Origin: Branchiostoma floridae
Lineage: Eukaryota; Chordata; Leptocardii; Amphioxiformes; Branchiostomatidae
Direction of reading: 5' to 3'
Length of the DNA stretch: 64,000 nucleotides
Assembly (NCBI RefSeq): GCF_000003815.2
Contig: NC_049982.1
Coordinates: forward strand, 26,306,490 to 26,370,489
Part shown: positions 13,330-24,700 of the stretch, piece by piece
Layout: every line of letters starts with the position of its first letter
Position numbering within the stretch: position 1 is the stretch's first letter
Notes under the pieces: model-generated
Databases searched by the model: none
What the model was told of the DNA's origin: nothing
Seen by the model: the letters and a program-made list of their open reading frames with translations, nothing else
Made by a program: the position numbers and the translations under genes

Positions 13330-13515
13330 CCGAAAATGCGCACATGTATTTACAAGAGTCTTAGAACAAAACCGATTCTCCTTGGAGATCAGTTTACATT
13401 AAAGCTCACTCCATGTCTTCCACGAAAATGTGCACATGTATTTACAACAGTCTTAGAACAAAACCGATTCTCCTTGGAGAGCATGCACTTTACCTTAATG
13501 CTCACTCGATGTCTT
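13330..13515. repeat. Tandem duplication of the GPCR 3' end (about 93-97 bp, 2 copies)
   Basis: The segment containing GAACAAAACCGATTCTCCTT and ending TGTCTTCCACG is present twice, at about 13332-13424 and 13425-13519. The right copy contains the true stop codon and last codons of the minus-strand GPCR; the left copy is a duplicate of that terminus now lying in the 3' untranslated region. Confidence 0.8.
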
Positions 13516-14827
13516 CCACGCTGCCTAAGGCTTCAACAGCTGGCGTCTGCTCTGACTTTGGCGAGGCTACGAACAGCACATCTGGACCGCTCTGTGCGTT
13601 TCTCGGATTCTCTGTCGCTCCTCGATAGACTACCCGTGTAGCCGGCTGGTCAGTCCGATTGTCCGCACTCGGTCCAGCGGCGCCAGCTCCCATCGCTTGC
13701 GCCCCTCCGACAACCCGAATGTTCACCACTTGGTCCGATGACCAGCCCAACTTTTCACGCACCGCGTTGGTGAGTCGTCGCGCCCTGCGAAGCACAGCTT
13801 CCCGAATCTTCTTGATCCTCAGCGCGTAGATGACCGGGTTGATCACCGAATTGCAGAGTGCGATCAACATGCCCCAGAACGGCTTTGCCTGTTTCTCACA
13901 GTCTTCCCTGGCAAAGCACAAAAAGTCCCGCACCATGTCGATGCAGAGCGGCAGCCAGCTGATGACGAACACCGCTGCAATGATGACAACTGTCACCTGT
14001 TTCTTCTGGTTTCGCAGGAGCTGCTGAAATTTCCTTGCGGCGAGTCGTTGTTCCCTGCGTTGCGCGGCGGGCAGGTTGTCTTGAGGGCTCTCGGTGGCTA
14101 TGGGTCGGGTTCTGGAGATGCGCCGCTTCAGTTCGATGAAGATTCGGACGTTGACGAAGACCACTATCACTACGGCCATGAACAAGATGATGTTGGTCAG
14201 GATCAGGTAGCCCATTGGTAGCTGCCCTATGCAGTTCTTTGTGTTCACATCAACATCGATGCAGTTCCAGCCCATGAGGGGAGACAGGTAGACAAGCACG
14301 CAAACTGTCCACGCGATCCCCAAGCTGACCGCAACGTGCCGCCCAGACATGCGGGTCTGGTAGAATATCGCGTGGAGGATGGACAGATAACGGTCCACGG
14401 ATAGGAGGACAACGCCAACTGCTGATAAGACCAACACTAACACGAAGGAACAGGATATTCGCAATGATGTCCATGGTCGAGGCACTTCCCACTGGAACAT
14501 GGCACAGAAGAAGAACGAGAAGAAACCTGCCACGCAGTCGGTCGCAGCCAAGTTTGCCACGAACAGGTACATGGGTTTGGACAGGTGACGGTTTTTCAGC
14601 ACCCCGGCCAGGACCGCGCCGTTCATGAGCAGAGCGACTGTCCCGACAGCGGCGGCGACGATCCCGACTTTCCGGTTCTCTTCCAGAAGCGGAGCGGGCA
14701 GATGAGAGCACGTATCTACGGCCAAGTCGTAGTCAACGCTGTTTTCCAGATGTCCGCGGAAACACTGCCAGAAAGTCTCGTACACCGTGGAGTTTCCTCC
14801 GGTGAAGTTCACGGTGATGTTGTTCAT
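13502..14827 (-). CDS. Class A GPCR, lysophospholipid/cannabinoid (EDG-like) type, intronless
   Basis: Single-exon receptor of 441 aa; the first true ATG is at 14827. The N-terminus has three glycosylation sequons (NIT, NFT, NST at residues 3, 7, 12), then seven hydrophobic segments. Landmarks: NLAATD in TM2, VDRY at the end of TM3, SWLP in TM6, NPVIY in TM7 and a long basic tail. The usual TM3 disulphide cysteine (3.25) is a serine, while extracellular loop 2 reads GWNC with a second Cys 12 residues later. That combination is typical of EDG (S1P/LPA) and cannabinoid receptors. The Arg3.28/Glu3.29 pair that binds the phosphate head group in S1P receptors is not seen at the aligned positions, so the ligand is open. 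Expected at the plasma membrane, coupled to G proteins. The family call is solid; the subtype is not. Confidence 0.85.
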   Translation of the reverse strand: MNNITVNFTGGNSTVYETFWQCFRGHLENSVDYDLAVDTCSHLPAPLLEENRKVGIVAAAVGTVALLMNGAVLAGVLKNRHLSKPMYLFVANLAATDCVAGFFSFFFCAMFQWEVPRPWTSLRISCSFVLVLVLSAVGVVLLSVDRYLSILHAIFYQTRMSGRHVAVSLGIAWTVCVLVYLSPLMGWNCIDVDVNTKNCIGQLPMGYLILTNIILFMAVVIVVFVNVRIFIELKRRISRTRPIATESPQDNLPAAQRREQRLAARKFQQLLRNQKKQVTVVIIAAVFVISWLPLCIDMVRDFLCFAREDCEKQAKPFWGMLIALCNSVINPVIYALRIKKIREAVLRRARRLTNAVREKLGWSSDQVVNIRVVGGAQAMGAGAAGPSADNRTDQPATRVVYRGATENPRNAQSGPDVLFVASPKSEQTPAVEALGSVEDIE

Positions 14828-15589
14828 CTTCAAGGCAAGCCTAACCTCAGCCCATAGTAAGAAAGGCTGTTTTGGGGCTCCTCATTTTTTCTTCCAACTG
14901 ATGATAACGCGTTTACGTCGGCTACATATCATGACTACCTCCGATACTCTGTGGCATCTCCTGTCAACTAGGGAAAATTCGCTTCAGTACGTCATTGTTA
15001 CCACGGTTTCACACCGATCATTCGCGTTGCCATGACAGAGATATCAACAGTCACGATTTTCTCATTATCCAGTGGAAATTAATAAAAATATCAACCCCTG
15101 CTTTGGTACTGAACAATTGTATCATCGGCATGACTCCGGATGAACTATGTGTGCTATTCAAATATTGCTCGCAGCAAAAACCAATCCCTTTGAATTGCAA
15201 ATACCATACGCGTTTCATCCATGTCTATAGACATATGGCATAAGAAACCATGATACCAATAACATCAGAGTAAAAGCACATTTGACAATATGCATAGTTA
15301 TATTACTTTATAACACAGCCACAAATTATATAAATTATTGAACATCAAATCGTATGAAATCATACCTCCAGGTCTTGAGTCTTCTCACCATGTGATTAGA
15401 TTGAACGGTAACTTAAGCATTTTGCGAAGCAAAGTAAAATTTGCAATATCTTTTAATTGCATGTAATCACGACTGTTTGCTTATTAGATAATGTTTTTCG
15501 CAAGAAGTTGTGCCATGTTCAGAACCGGCTGCCATGTTTATTGTAACGTCACAAGAGGTTAAGTCACCCTTTTAATGTTATTACCAGGA

Positions 15590-16240
15590 TTGGTGGGGTG
15601 GGTACCGGTACAGAACATTCAGGTCCACGTACGGTCCAGGTCCAGAACCTGAACCTAATTATCTGAGAAAACTTGAATGAATGAATGAATAAATGGTTTA
15701 TTAAGAAACGTAATACCTTGCAGCCAGAGGCTGAATTACGTATATGGCATAAGAGCAAACTAACATGTCTCAACTTATCATACACGTACTTAAAACTTGA
15801 CAATTGGTCTTAATTGGAACATGATTAAAATAGACTATTCACACCGTTATTATCAGTTGTTAAGGAGGCGGACTAAATATGGCATTGGGGAATTTTGGTA
15901 TCGGTTCGTTCTGCACTTTACAGAAACAGACGGCCATTTGCTGGGCGATACTCGAAACAACGGTCCATTTCGTTCCAAAGGATTCTGTTTGGTGGAGTAT
16001 CCGACATCCATTGGCGTTTTAAAATTCTGTGTTCATGTAAACAACACTGCCTCTGGTCTAAACCAAGCTTGTCCCTAGAAGCTTGATAGAAATGACTATC
16101 AACTCTCCTCGACTTCGCTCTTGTTATTTTCTTGGACGTGTAAGCCCCCAAATACTTGACGATATAATCTAATCGAATCGGTCCAGCATCCGGTCCGCTG
16201 AATTTTTCAGGTCCGTTTTTTAAGCAGCCCAACCCTGATC
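15590..16240. mobile_element. hAT-like non-autonomous element, interrupted copy
   Basis: Begins GGGGTGGGTACCGGTACAGA and ends with GAATTTTTCAGGTCCGTTTT, both shared with the element at 17058-17443. Interior blocks (GGTCCATTT, GGAGTATNC, GACTATCAACTCT) occur in the same order in both. About 270 bp (15665-15935), including a GAAT-repeat tail, is extra here and looks like a later insertion. Confidence 0.65.
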
Positions 16241-16716
16241 CACCACTAATTACGACACTTACGACCTCACTTCACCCGAACGAAAAAAGACTAAGTGATT
16301 GGATTTAAAAGATGAAAATAGGCATGTGGCTAATACAAAAATGCAACTTTATACATGTGCAATTTTAGTTTCTTACAATAGCTACAAGTGATTCAGGGAC
16401 ATTATCAATTGCACGTTAATTGACCCTCTAATTTCTTCGGACGGAATAACAAGGGTGTGATCATCTTGAAATCAACTCAGTCACTCGTAAAAAAACTGAA
16501 CAAAAAATTGAGATATATCAATCTCAAGAGGATATATTCTTGTACATTTGTGCCAAATTGCAACTAATTCGATGAAAAAAATGAGCCTGTTATAAAACCA
16601 GTGGCATTACTTTTTGAACCGGCCTCGTAACAGCGCTAGCGCATCAAATAACACAAACATACGTCGGTTCATGACTCGTCGCTGGATACTAGAGTTATTT
16701 TTACCGCTAGTGTTTC

Positions 16717-16822
16717 CCATTCTCCTACGCAGAGACATTCAACGGCGCTAGCAAACCTCCTAGTATTGTCAGACAAGAGGCGGTTTGTTAGCGCCGTTGA
16801 ATGTCTCTGCGTAGGAGAATGG
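16717..16822. repeat. Near-perfect inverted repeat, 41-bp arms, 24-bp loop
   Basis: The left arm 16717-16757 and right arm 16782-16822 are reverse complements at 40 of 41 positions (shared core CTACGCAGAGACATTCAACG). It would fold into a very stable hairpin. Either a recent foldback MITE or a small-RNA precursor; no clear target duplication is visible. Confidence 0.85.
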
Positions 16823-16987
16823 CATTTACGTGAATGATTGACATCTCTATGGAGATTTGCTGGTGCAGACGTCACATCTCTAAGGCACTCCACACCTGTT
16901 GTCAATACGCACTCCAAACAAGACGTTCCCTTTTATCGTTCCAAAGCGATGTCAATTACCGCAAACTGATTGCTTAAACGTCTATGT

Positions 16988-17057
16988 AGGTTAGACATCC
17001 AGGTAATAAGATACGCCAAAAAGTAGTTACTCAAGCAGCTAGGTATGGTTTGGGAGA
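16988..17057. mobile_element. Truncated MITE end (family of 28848-29164)
   Basis: GTTAGACATCCAGGTAATAA followed by GATACGCCA and a TTACTCAAGCAGCT block matches the left end of the element at 28848. Only the left end is present, and the match stops where the element at 17058 begins. Confidence 0.55.
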
Positions 17058-17443
17058 CTAGGGGTGGGTACCGGTACAGAAAATTCAGGTCCAGGCACGG
17101 TCCAGGTCCGGACCTGAACCAAATTGTTTGTGAAAACTTGTGAATGGGCAATACTCAAAACAATGGTCCATTTCCCTACAAAGGAATCTGTTTTGTGGAG
17201 TATTCTACAGTCTCTATTAAGTTAGACCAAGTTTTGAAACTTGATAAACTGACTATCAACTCTTCTCTACTTCTCTCTTGCTAATTTCTTGGACCAATAT
17301 CCCGCCGTAGCGCCGATATAAATGTTCATTTTCTGATCGATCGAACATCCGGACCACTGAATTTTTCAGGTCCGTTTTTTTCGGACCGGTCCAACAAGAA
17401 AAAATGGTTTGTACCGGTACACCGTAGCGGTACCCACCCCTAG
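17058..17443. mobile_element. hAT-like non-autonomous element with inverted ends
   Basis: Left end CTAGGGGTGGGTACCG; right end CGGTACCCACCCCTAG, its reverse complement. The interior contains GGTCCGGACCTGAA and matches the interrupted copy at 15590-16240. Flanks are similar but not identical, so no clean target duplication is claimed. No transposase. Confidence 0.75.
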
Positions 17444-17524
17444 TGACTGCTTTTGCAATAGATTATTGTTTTTAGTATTGCCCCTTCACAAACAAGTAGG
17501 TCCAGGTTCAGATTTGTCCTCCAC

Positions 17525-19362
17525 ACAGAGGTCAACACACATGTCATCAGTGCTGAACACCATCCACACACAGGTAAACACACCTGTCCTTGGTGCTGAA
17601 CACCATCCACACACAGGTAAACACACCTGTCCTTGGTGCTGAACACCATCCACACACAGATAAACGCACCTGTCCTTGGTGCTGAACACCATCCACACAC
17701 AGGTGAACACACTTGTCCTTGGTGCTGAACACCATCCACACACAGGTAAACGCACCTGTCCTTGGTGCTGAACACCATCCACACACAGATAAACACACTT
17801 GTCCTTGGTGCTGAACACCATCCACACACAGGTAAACGCACCTGTCCTTGGTGCTGAACACCATCCACACACAGGTAAACACACCTGTCCTTGGTGCTGA
17901 ACACCATCCACACACAGGTAATCGCACCTGTCCGTTGTGCTGAACACCATCCACACACAGGTAAACGCACCTGTCCTTGGTGCTGAACACCATCCACACA
18001 CAGATAAACACACTTGTCCTTGGTGCTGAACACCATCCACACACAGGTTAGCATACCTGTTCTTAATGCTGAACACCATCCACACACAGATAAACACACT
18101 TGTCCTTGGTGCTGAACACCATCCACACACAGATAAACACACTTGTCCTTGGTGCTGAACACCATCCACACACAGGTTAGCATACCTGTTCTTAATGCTG
18201 AACACCATCCACACACAGACAAGCGCACCTGTCCTTGGTGCTGAACACCATCCACACACAGGCAAACACACCTGTCCTTGGTGCTGAACACCATCCACAC
18301 ACAGGTAAACACACTTGTGCCTTGGTGCTGAACACCATCCACACACAGGCAAACACACCTGTCCTTAGTGCTGAACACCATCCACACACAGGCAAACACA
18401 GCTGTCCTTGGTGCTGAACACCATCCACACACAGGTAAACACACTTGTCCTTGGTGCTGAACACCATCCACACACAGGCAAACACACCTGTCCTTGGTGC
18501 TGAACACCATCCACACACAGGTAAACACACTTGTCCTTGGTGCTGAACACCATCCACACACAGGCAAACACACCTGTCCTTAGTGCTGAACACCATCCAC
18601 ACACAGGCAAACACAGCTGTCCTTGGTGCTGAACACCATCCACACACAGGTAAACACACTTGTCCTTGGTGATGAACACCATCCACACACAGGTAAACGC
18701 ACTTGTCCTTGGTGCTGAACACCATCCACACACAGGTAAACGCACTTGTCCTTGGTGATGAACACCATCCACACACAGGTAAACGCACTTGTCCTTGGTG
18801 CTGAACACCATCCACACACAGGTAAACGCACCTGTCCTTGGTGTTGAACACCATCCACACACAGATAAACACACTTGTCCTTGGTGCTGAACACCATCCA
18901 CACACAGATAAACACACTTGTCCTTGGTGCTGAACACCATCCACACACAGGCAAACACACCTGTCCTTGGTGCTGAACACCATCCACACACAGGCAAACA
19001 CAGCTGTCCTTGGTGCTGAACACCATCCACACACAGGCAAACACAGCTGTCCTTGGTGCTGAACACCATCCACACCCAGGTAAACGCACCTGTCCTTGGT
19101 GCTGAACACCATCCACACACAGGCAAACACACTTGTCTTTGGTGCTGAACACCATCCACACACAGGTAAACGCACCTGTCCTTGGTGCTGAACACCATCC
19201 ACACACAGCCAAACACACCTGTCCTTGGTGCCGAAGCAGCTGAACACCATCCACACACAGGTAAACACACCTGTAATTGGTGCTGAATACCACCCACTTA
19301 CAGGCAAACAAACTTGTTGAACACCCATAAGCGAGCATACCTGTCCTTGGTGCTGAACACCC
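17525..19362. repeat. 43-bp minisatellite, about 42 copies (array 1)
   Basis: The unit is 43 bp: CTTGGTGCTGAACACCATCC, then ACACACAGGTAAACACACCTGTC with small variants. Successive cores are exactly 43 bp apart over most of the array. Because 43 is not a multiple of 3 and one strand has no stops, all three minus-strand frames stay open for hundreds of codons and give Cys-rich repeats; these are not genes. The same unit occurs in the opposite orientation at 23711-24608. Confidence 0.97.
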
Positions 19363-21166
19363 ATAGAATGAATGACATCCTTTGTATACTTATATTATAT
19401 TTGTAAATGTGAAATAATCACACAGAGGCTTCACAATTATTCTAAATAAAGATGTTTTTGTACAGTTACTTTCAAAATGTTTCTAAAATATTCAAAGGAA
19501 TTCAAATAGATGTGGCTCAGATATTCTTTTATTCAAAATAATAATAACTAATTATAAATATCGCCTAAAAACCCTCATGGTGTCTTGGAATGGACTCTAT
19601 GTATGTATAGCCAATATCTTAACCCGACATTGGGTGAGATCACACGTGCTTATTCAAATATGTATGGAAATTTTATCCTCTCCCAGGCCCCTGGAAAAAC
19701 ATCAGAAATTGGACAAATATAGATAGATAATGTGCCAGTGGAGTTAGCTGGGTCGCAAACCATACTCCTCGGACAGCTAACTCTTCTAGCATGTTATCCG
19801 TCTCAATTTCTACTATTTTTCCAGTCGCCTGGTAGAGGCGGGACCACATACGGACTTGAATATATAAGCAAGTGTGAACCCGGCTATTGGGGAGCATAGC
19901 TAAAGCGCACTTGTGCAAACCTAGGACACTTGAAAATAAACACAAAAAAGACTAGTAGTTGACCTTTGTTTATTATGCATCGCTCATGTGAAACAGGAAA
20001 AAATTCACAAGCTTGTGTACAGTATTATACATCTATTATTACGAGGAGGCTGGAAACGACATGATATACAGCATCGAATTGTCCGGGGTTGAATACATCT
20101 TAAAATTTTGCTCCTCTAAAGTACGGCAGCACATTATTTCTCCATGTAAATACACACGGCAGCTCTTATAAAATTGCATCATTTATACTTCATTTTACAA
20201 AAGAAAATAATTCGTGAAATTCGTAAAATTAGAAAAAAAATTACACTACTTAGAACCCCAGTATTCATTTTACTAACATGACCATTGTTAGTGAGAGTTT
20301 CATTTACATTGTGGTAAAGGATGGATTGTTGTAACTTCCACAAAGCACCAGTTTCGAGGTCAGAAGTCAGCTTTTTGCATGATGTGTAACAGTATATTAT
20401 ACAAGCATACATTCCATCTACACATTTGGATTGCCTTAAGGATTGTGAGCTCTCGATCTTGCGTTCGCTAGCACTAGCCTAGCCACTCGAAGCCACTCAT
20501 GGAATCACAATGACTAAAAATGAAAATAAAACGCAGCTGCTTTCTTGGAATGTTTCTACGCCCTTCTTTGTTTACACATTCAGCTGAGGATTCCTGTGAC
20601 GGCAGATATTCATGTACATGGGGCAATAAGAGTAGTCGTTAGCTACCTATGAGAGCTTCCTGTCATAAAAATGACAGCATCAGCAGCAAATATCAGTACT
20701 GATTTAACAACTGTTTTAGTAACTTTTACCACATATAAAATCAACAACAAAAAAAGCCTACACAAGACTTGTGGTAGGTTGGCCTTTTCTCCTAGCAAAT
20801 GATATACACGTGTAATATTTCACATTCTTTGCCTGTTCATATACATAAGACTACTTGAATGCCGTGCTGTGCTGAAACAATTATTTTCAAGTAGCTAGTA
20901 CCACATTGACGGTGCTTCTGCTGGGTTTTCATCCTACAACTCTACAAACATTATACAAATAGATGAAACCGTCCGTGGTGTGAAGTAAACGACGACAACA
21001 ATGCAACACTAGACTGCACCAGTAGTGAGTTAACAAGATTCCCTTCGCAGTTTCTGAGAAAGAAATACATACGAGAGTGCAGAATAACACTGTAGGCAAA
21101 GGGAAAATTGAAAAGTCTCTTTTTCCTGAATTTTCATGAGGAATATGAAGAAGGTACAGATTTTTA
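19363..21166 (-). other. NSD 3' untranslated and downstream region
   Basis: No coding frame is supported. On the minus strand AATAAA at 19974-19969 is a plausible poly(A) signal, which would give a 3' untranslated region of about 1.2 kb. Other A/T-rich signals exist, so the end is uncertain. Confidence 0.4.
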
Positions 21167-21741
21167 CTACAAGTCACAGTCGATCATGAGCTCCCCTTCA
21201 AAGTCATCCAGGTCATCATCTGGAACTTTTGGTACCTCCTCTGCTTCTAGTTTGACTGTCTGCTCAGAGTCTACGTTTGCTTTGCCTTTCTTATTTACAC
21301 GTGCAGTCTTCTTCGCTGCTCCCTTAGCCTTGCCCGCCTGTTTCTTGCCCCCCTTCCCTGAGGTGCCGTTTTCTACCTTGTGCTTCGGTTTACGTTTTTG
21401 TTTCTTCACTGTGACTTCTTCAGAAGGGGCTTTATCCTGATTTTTCTTCTTTGGTTGACCGTTCGGTTTTTGCGCGGCGCCGTCTGCATTCGCGGCTGTG
21501 TTTTCGTCTTCGGATTCGACCTTCACGGCGAGAGCTTTCTTCTGCTTCTCCTCCAGGGCCTGGATGCTGTCTTGCACTTCGTCCTCGGTGTGCTCGAGGC
21601 AGACCATCTTGGCGGAGGGATGTTTAGTCACGTTGTCATCAGTGGAGTGTTCCTTGCAGAAGGAGTTGGGGCAGATGTCGCAGAGGACGGTGGCCAGCTT
21701 CCCACACACGTCACAGTGATGCCAGGGGCACTCCCACTTCC
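21167..21741 (-). CDS. NSD2: NSD last coding exon (C5HCH region and tail)
   Basis: Residues 1208-1398. [14 protein letters not shown] and CPNSFCKEH complete the C5HCH module; a Lys-rich tail ends in an acidic stretch ([18 protein letters not shown]) before TAG. Confidence 0.93.
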
Positions 21742-24700
21742 CTACAACAAGAAACAAGAGCTTTTGAAAAAAAAAAATGGTCGGGAGCGAAGATAGGAAT
21801 AGATGGTTGGGTAGCTTTACAGTGATGGCGATAAGTGAGAAGCTAAAAGATCATGGTAGGTTCACACGTGTGTCTAATTTCTATTATTTTTTCAGCGACC
21901 CGTGGAGCCTGTTAAAGGCTAAGGAATACATACAACCCTTATACGCATGTGTGCACATAGCCTTAGGAATGAGAAATTCAATAATCTTTGCATTGTTAAC
22001 AACAGTGAATACTAGTAGAAACAATAGTCAAAACAGAACACTGAGGAAAGTACAACACAATCCTTACAGAAAAGACGATACTTTATATCTTGAAATGATT
22101 GCAGTGTTTTTACCATCGCAGAGACCTCTCCACTGAAAATTCACAGCACTGCAAATATGCAATGCCAATGTACCATTTCCGTACCAGAGTATTGTCACAA
22201 AGGCAAACTTAAAACACTGACACACAGCCAAGAACAGTGTATTGATATAATTGTCAGAGTGGTTTGTCTTTGAGATACACCATGTTGTCAGCTAGTTTAT
22301 AAGTTTTGTATGAAGTTTGTTCAAACATCTTTGCATCTTGCAACTTCTCAGAAATGATAGTGATCTAAAGGTCCTGTAAATAAAAGCCTAGCAACAAAAA
22401 AACCCTGTCCATACCGTGTGGTGGTTTTGTCAGGTTCAGACAGGTGAGATGATATGCCTTGGGGCAGGTCTTCCGATCACACATGACCAGCTCGCCACCT
22501 TCGCTACAGCGGAAACACTCGTCTTCGTGCTCCTTCTTCACGTTCTTGGGGGCCACCTTCCGCTTCCGCTGCTTCTTCTTGGCATTCTTAGATCGCTCTT
22601 CTGCAGCAGCTGCTGCAGCCGTCTAAAAGGGATAAAGACAGAATATAACAGACATACTGCAAGGTACAATGTTGCTACCCCTAACAAAACAATGGGAATT
22701 CTGTGTTTCCACTAACATGTTTTTAGCTTCTGTGAATTTCTTGTTTTTTCACTATTGTTAATTTCTCACTGCTTCTGTCCAATGCATTTTATCCCACTGG
22801 CTCTGACCTTACAACAGACATGCATATACGATATAGCTTCAAGTTGAAGACAAGAAATGAGATAACATTTGATAATCAAATCTGGGACCTTTGACCTAAC
22901 TTCCTATCAGTAACCCGATGTGCCAAGCATGAAGAAACCAGTCACTCTAGTACATTCAAATAACTACAGACACAAAAGCAAGCAAACAAACAAATAGACA
23001 CATGATCAAAACGTCCAAACACAGAAGTAACAAATGAGCCCTGTGTAATACTGACGTACCTTAGGTCTCACACCAATGTATCCACTGCAGATGGGGGCGC
23101 CACAGTTGCAGGGGGTCTTCTCGTTCCCGAGGCAGTCCAGGTTGTAATTGAAAGTCAGTTCTGAACCTGAAGGACAAAACAATGTCATTAGATCTGCTAC
23201 TACAACACAAGAAACAATCTTTACTCCAGTGTGTCAACTTTACAGTACACCAACATTCTACATGTGAACACTGATTCAATCATTTGTACAACATTGTGTC
23301 ATGCTATATACCTACCAAAGTAAATGGTGCTTCTTACCTGTAGGAATATCATCCATGGCAAACAGACCCACTCTAATGTCACCGTTCACCATCCACTTCT
23401 GGGTCTCACAGTTAGGTTGGCAGCTACAGAAGATGGGACAAAATTCACTTCAAGTTATTACAGAATGACTTGGATTTACTAACAACTATTAACTTCATAG
23501 CTAACATATTGGACAGTTAATCCTGTGGTTTGATATTGTGCTGATTCTAACATTACTGTGTGTGTATGGTCATGAGTCATCTTAGAGTTCAACTTTAATA
23601 TCACTGGACCCAACTTTTAACTCACCAAGCATCCTATTACACCACTTCTGCCTTATATGGCATACCAACTGATAACAACAGCTACATTTTCATGGAAGTA
23701 ACAAAACTTGCCTGTGTGTGATAGTGTTCAGCACCAAGGACAGGTGCGTTTCACTGTGTGTGGATGGTGTTCTGCACCAGGGACAGGTGCGTTTCACTGT
23801 GTGTGGATGGTGTTCTGCACCAGGGACAGGTGTGTTTCACTGTGTGTGGATGGTGTTCTGCACCAGGGACAGGTATGTTTCACTGTGTGTGGATGGTGTC
23901 CTGCACCAGGGACAGGTGTGTTTCACTGTGTGTGGATGGTGTTCTGCACCAGGGACAGGTGTGTTTCACTGTGTGTGGATGTTGTTCTGCACCAGGGACA
24001 GGTGTGTTTCACTGTGTGTGGATGGTGTTCTGCACCAGGGACAGGTGTGTTTCACTGTGTGTGGATGGTGTTCTGCACCAGGGACAGGTGTGTTTCACTG
24101 TGTGTGGATGTTGTTCTGCACCAGGGACAGGTGTGTTTCACTGTGTGTGGATGGTGTTCTGCACCAGGGACAGGTGTGTTTCACTGTGTGTGGATGGTGT
24201 TCTGCACCAGGGACAGGTGTGTTTCACTGTGTGTGGATGGTGTTCAGTACCAAGGGTAAGGTGTGTTTCACTGTGTGTGGATGGTGTTCAGCATTAAGGA
24301 CAGGTGTGTTAAGCTGTGTGTGGATGGCGTTCAGCATTAAGGACGTATGTGTTTCACTGTGTGTGGATGGCGTTCAGCATTAAGGACGTATGTGTTTCAC
24401 TGTGTGTGGATGGCGTTCAGCATTAAGGACGTATGTGTTTCACTGTGTGTGGATGGCGTTCAGCATTAAGGACAGGTGTGTTTCACTGTGTGTGGATGGT
24501 GTTCAGCATTAAGGACAGGTGTGTTTACCTGTGTGTGGATGGCGTTCAGCATTAAGGATAGGTGTGTTTCACTGTGTGTGGATGTTGTTCAGTACCAAGG
24601 ACAGGTGCCTTATGTAGATAATGGAGGTAAACGAAGGAAGCCCATAGTACCTGTGGTTCATGAAGCGAGACATGTTGGCTTTAGGCCCTGCGTCGATGAT

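Noticed and set aside
13123-13641. Plus-strand 172-codon frame near the GPCR
   Set aside because: Runs across a tandem duplication and antisense to the GPCR end; no recognisable domain.
17440-19364. Long minus-strand open frames (up to 390 codons) encoding Cys-rich repeats
   Set aside because: They are translations of the 43-bp minisatellite. All three frames are open, the frames overlap each other, and the repeat period is not a multiple of three.
23708-24383. Plus-strand open frames of about 180-220 codons
   Set aside because: Same minisatellite in the inverted array, lying inside an NSD intron on the other strand.
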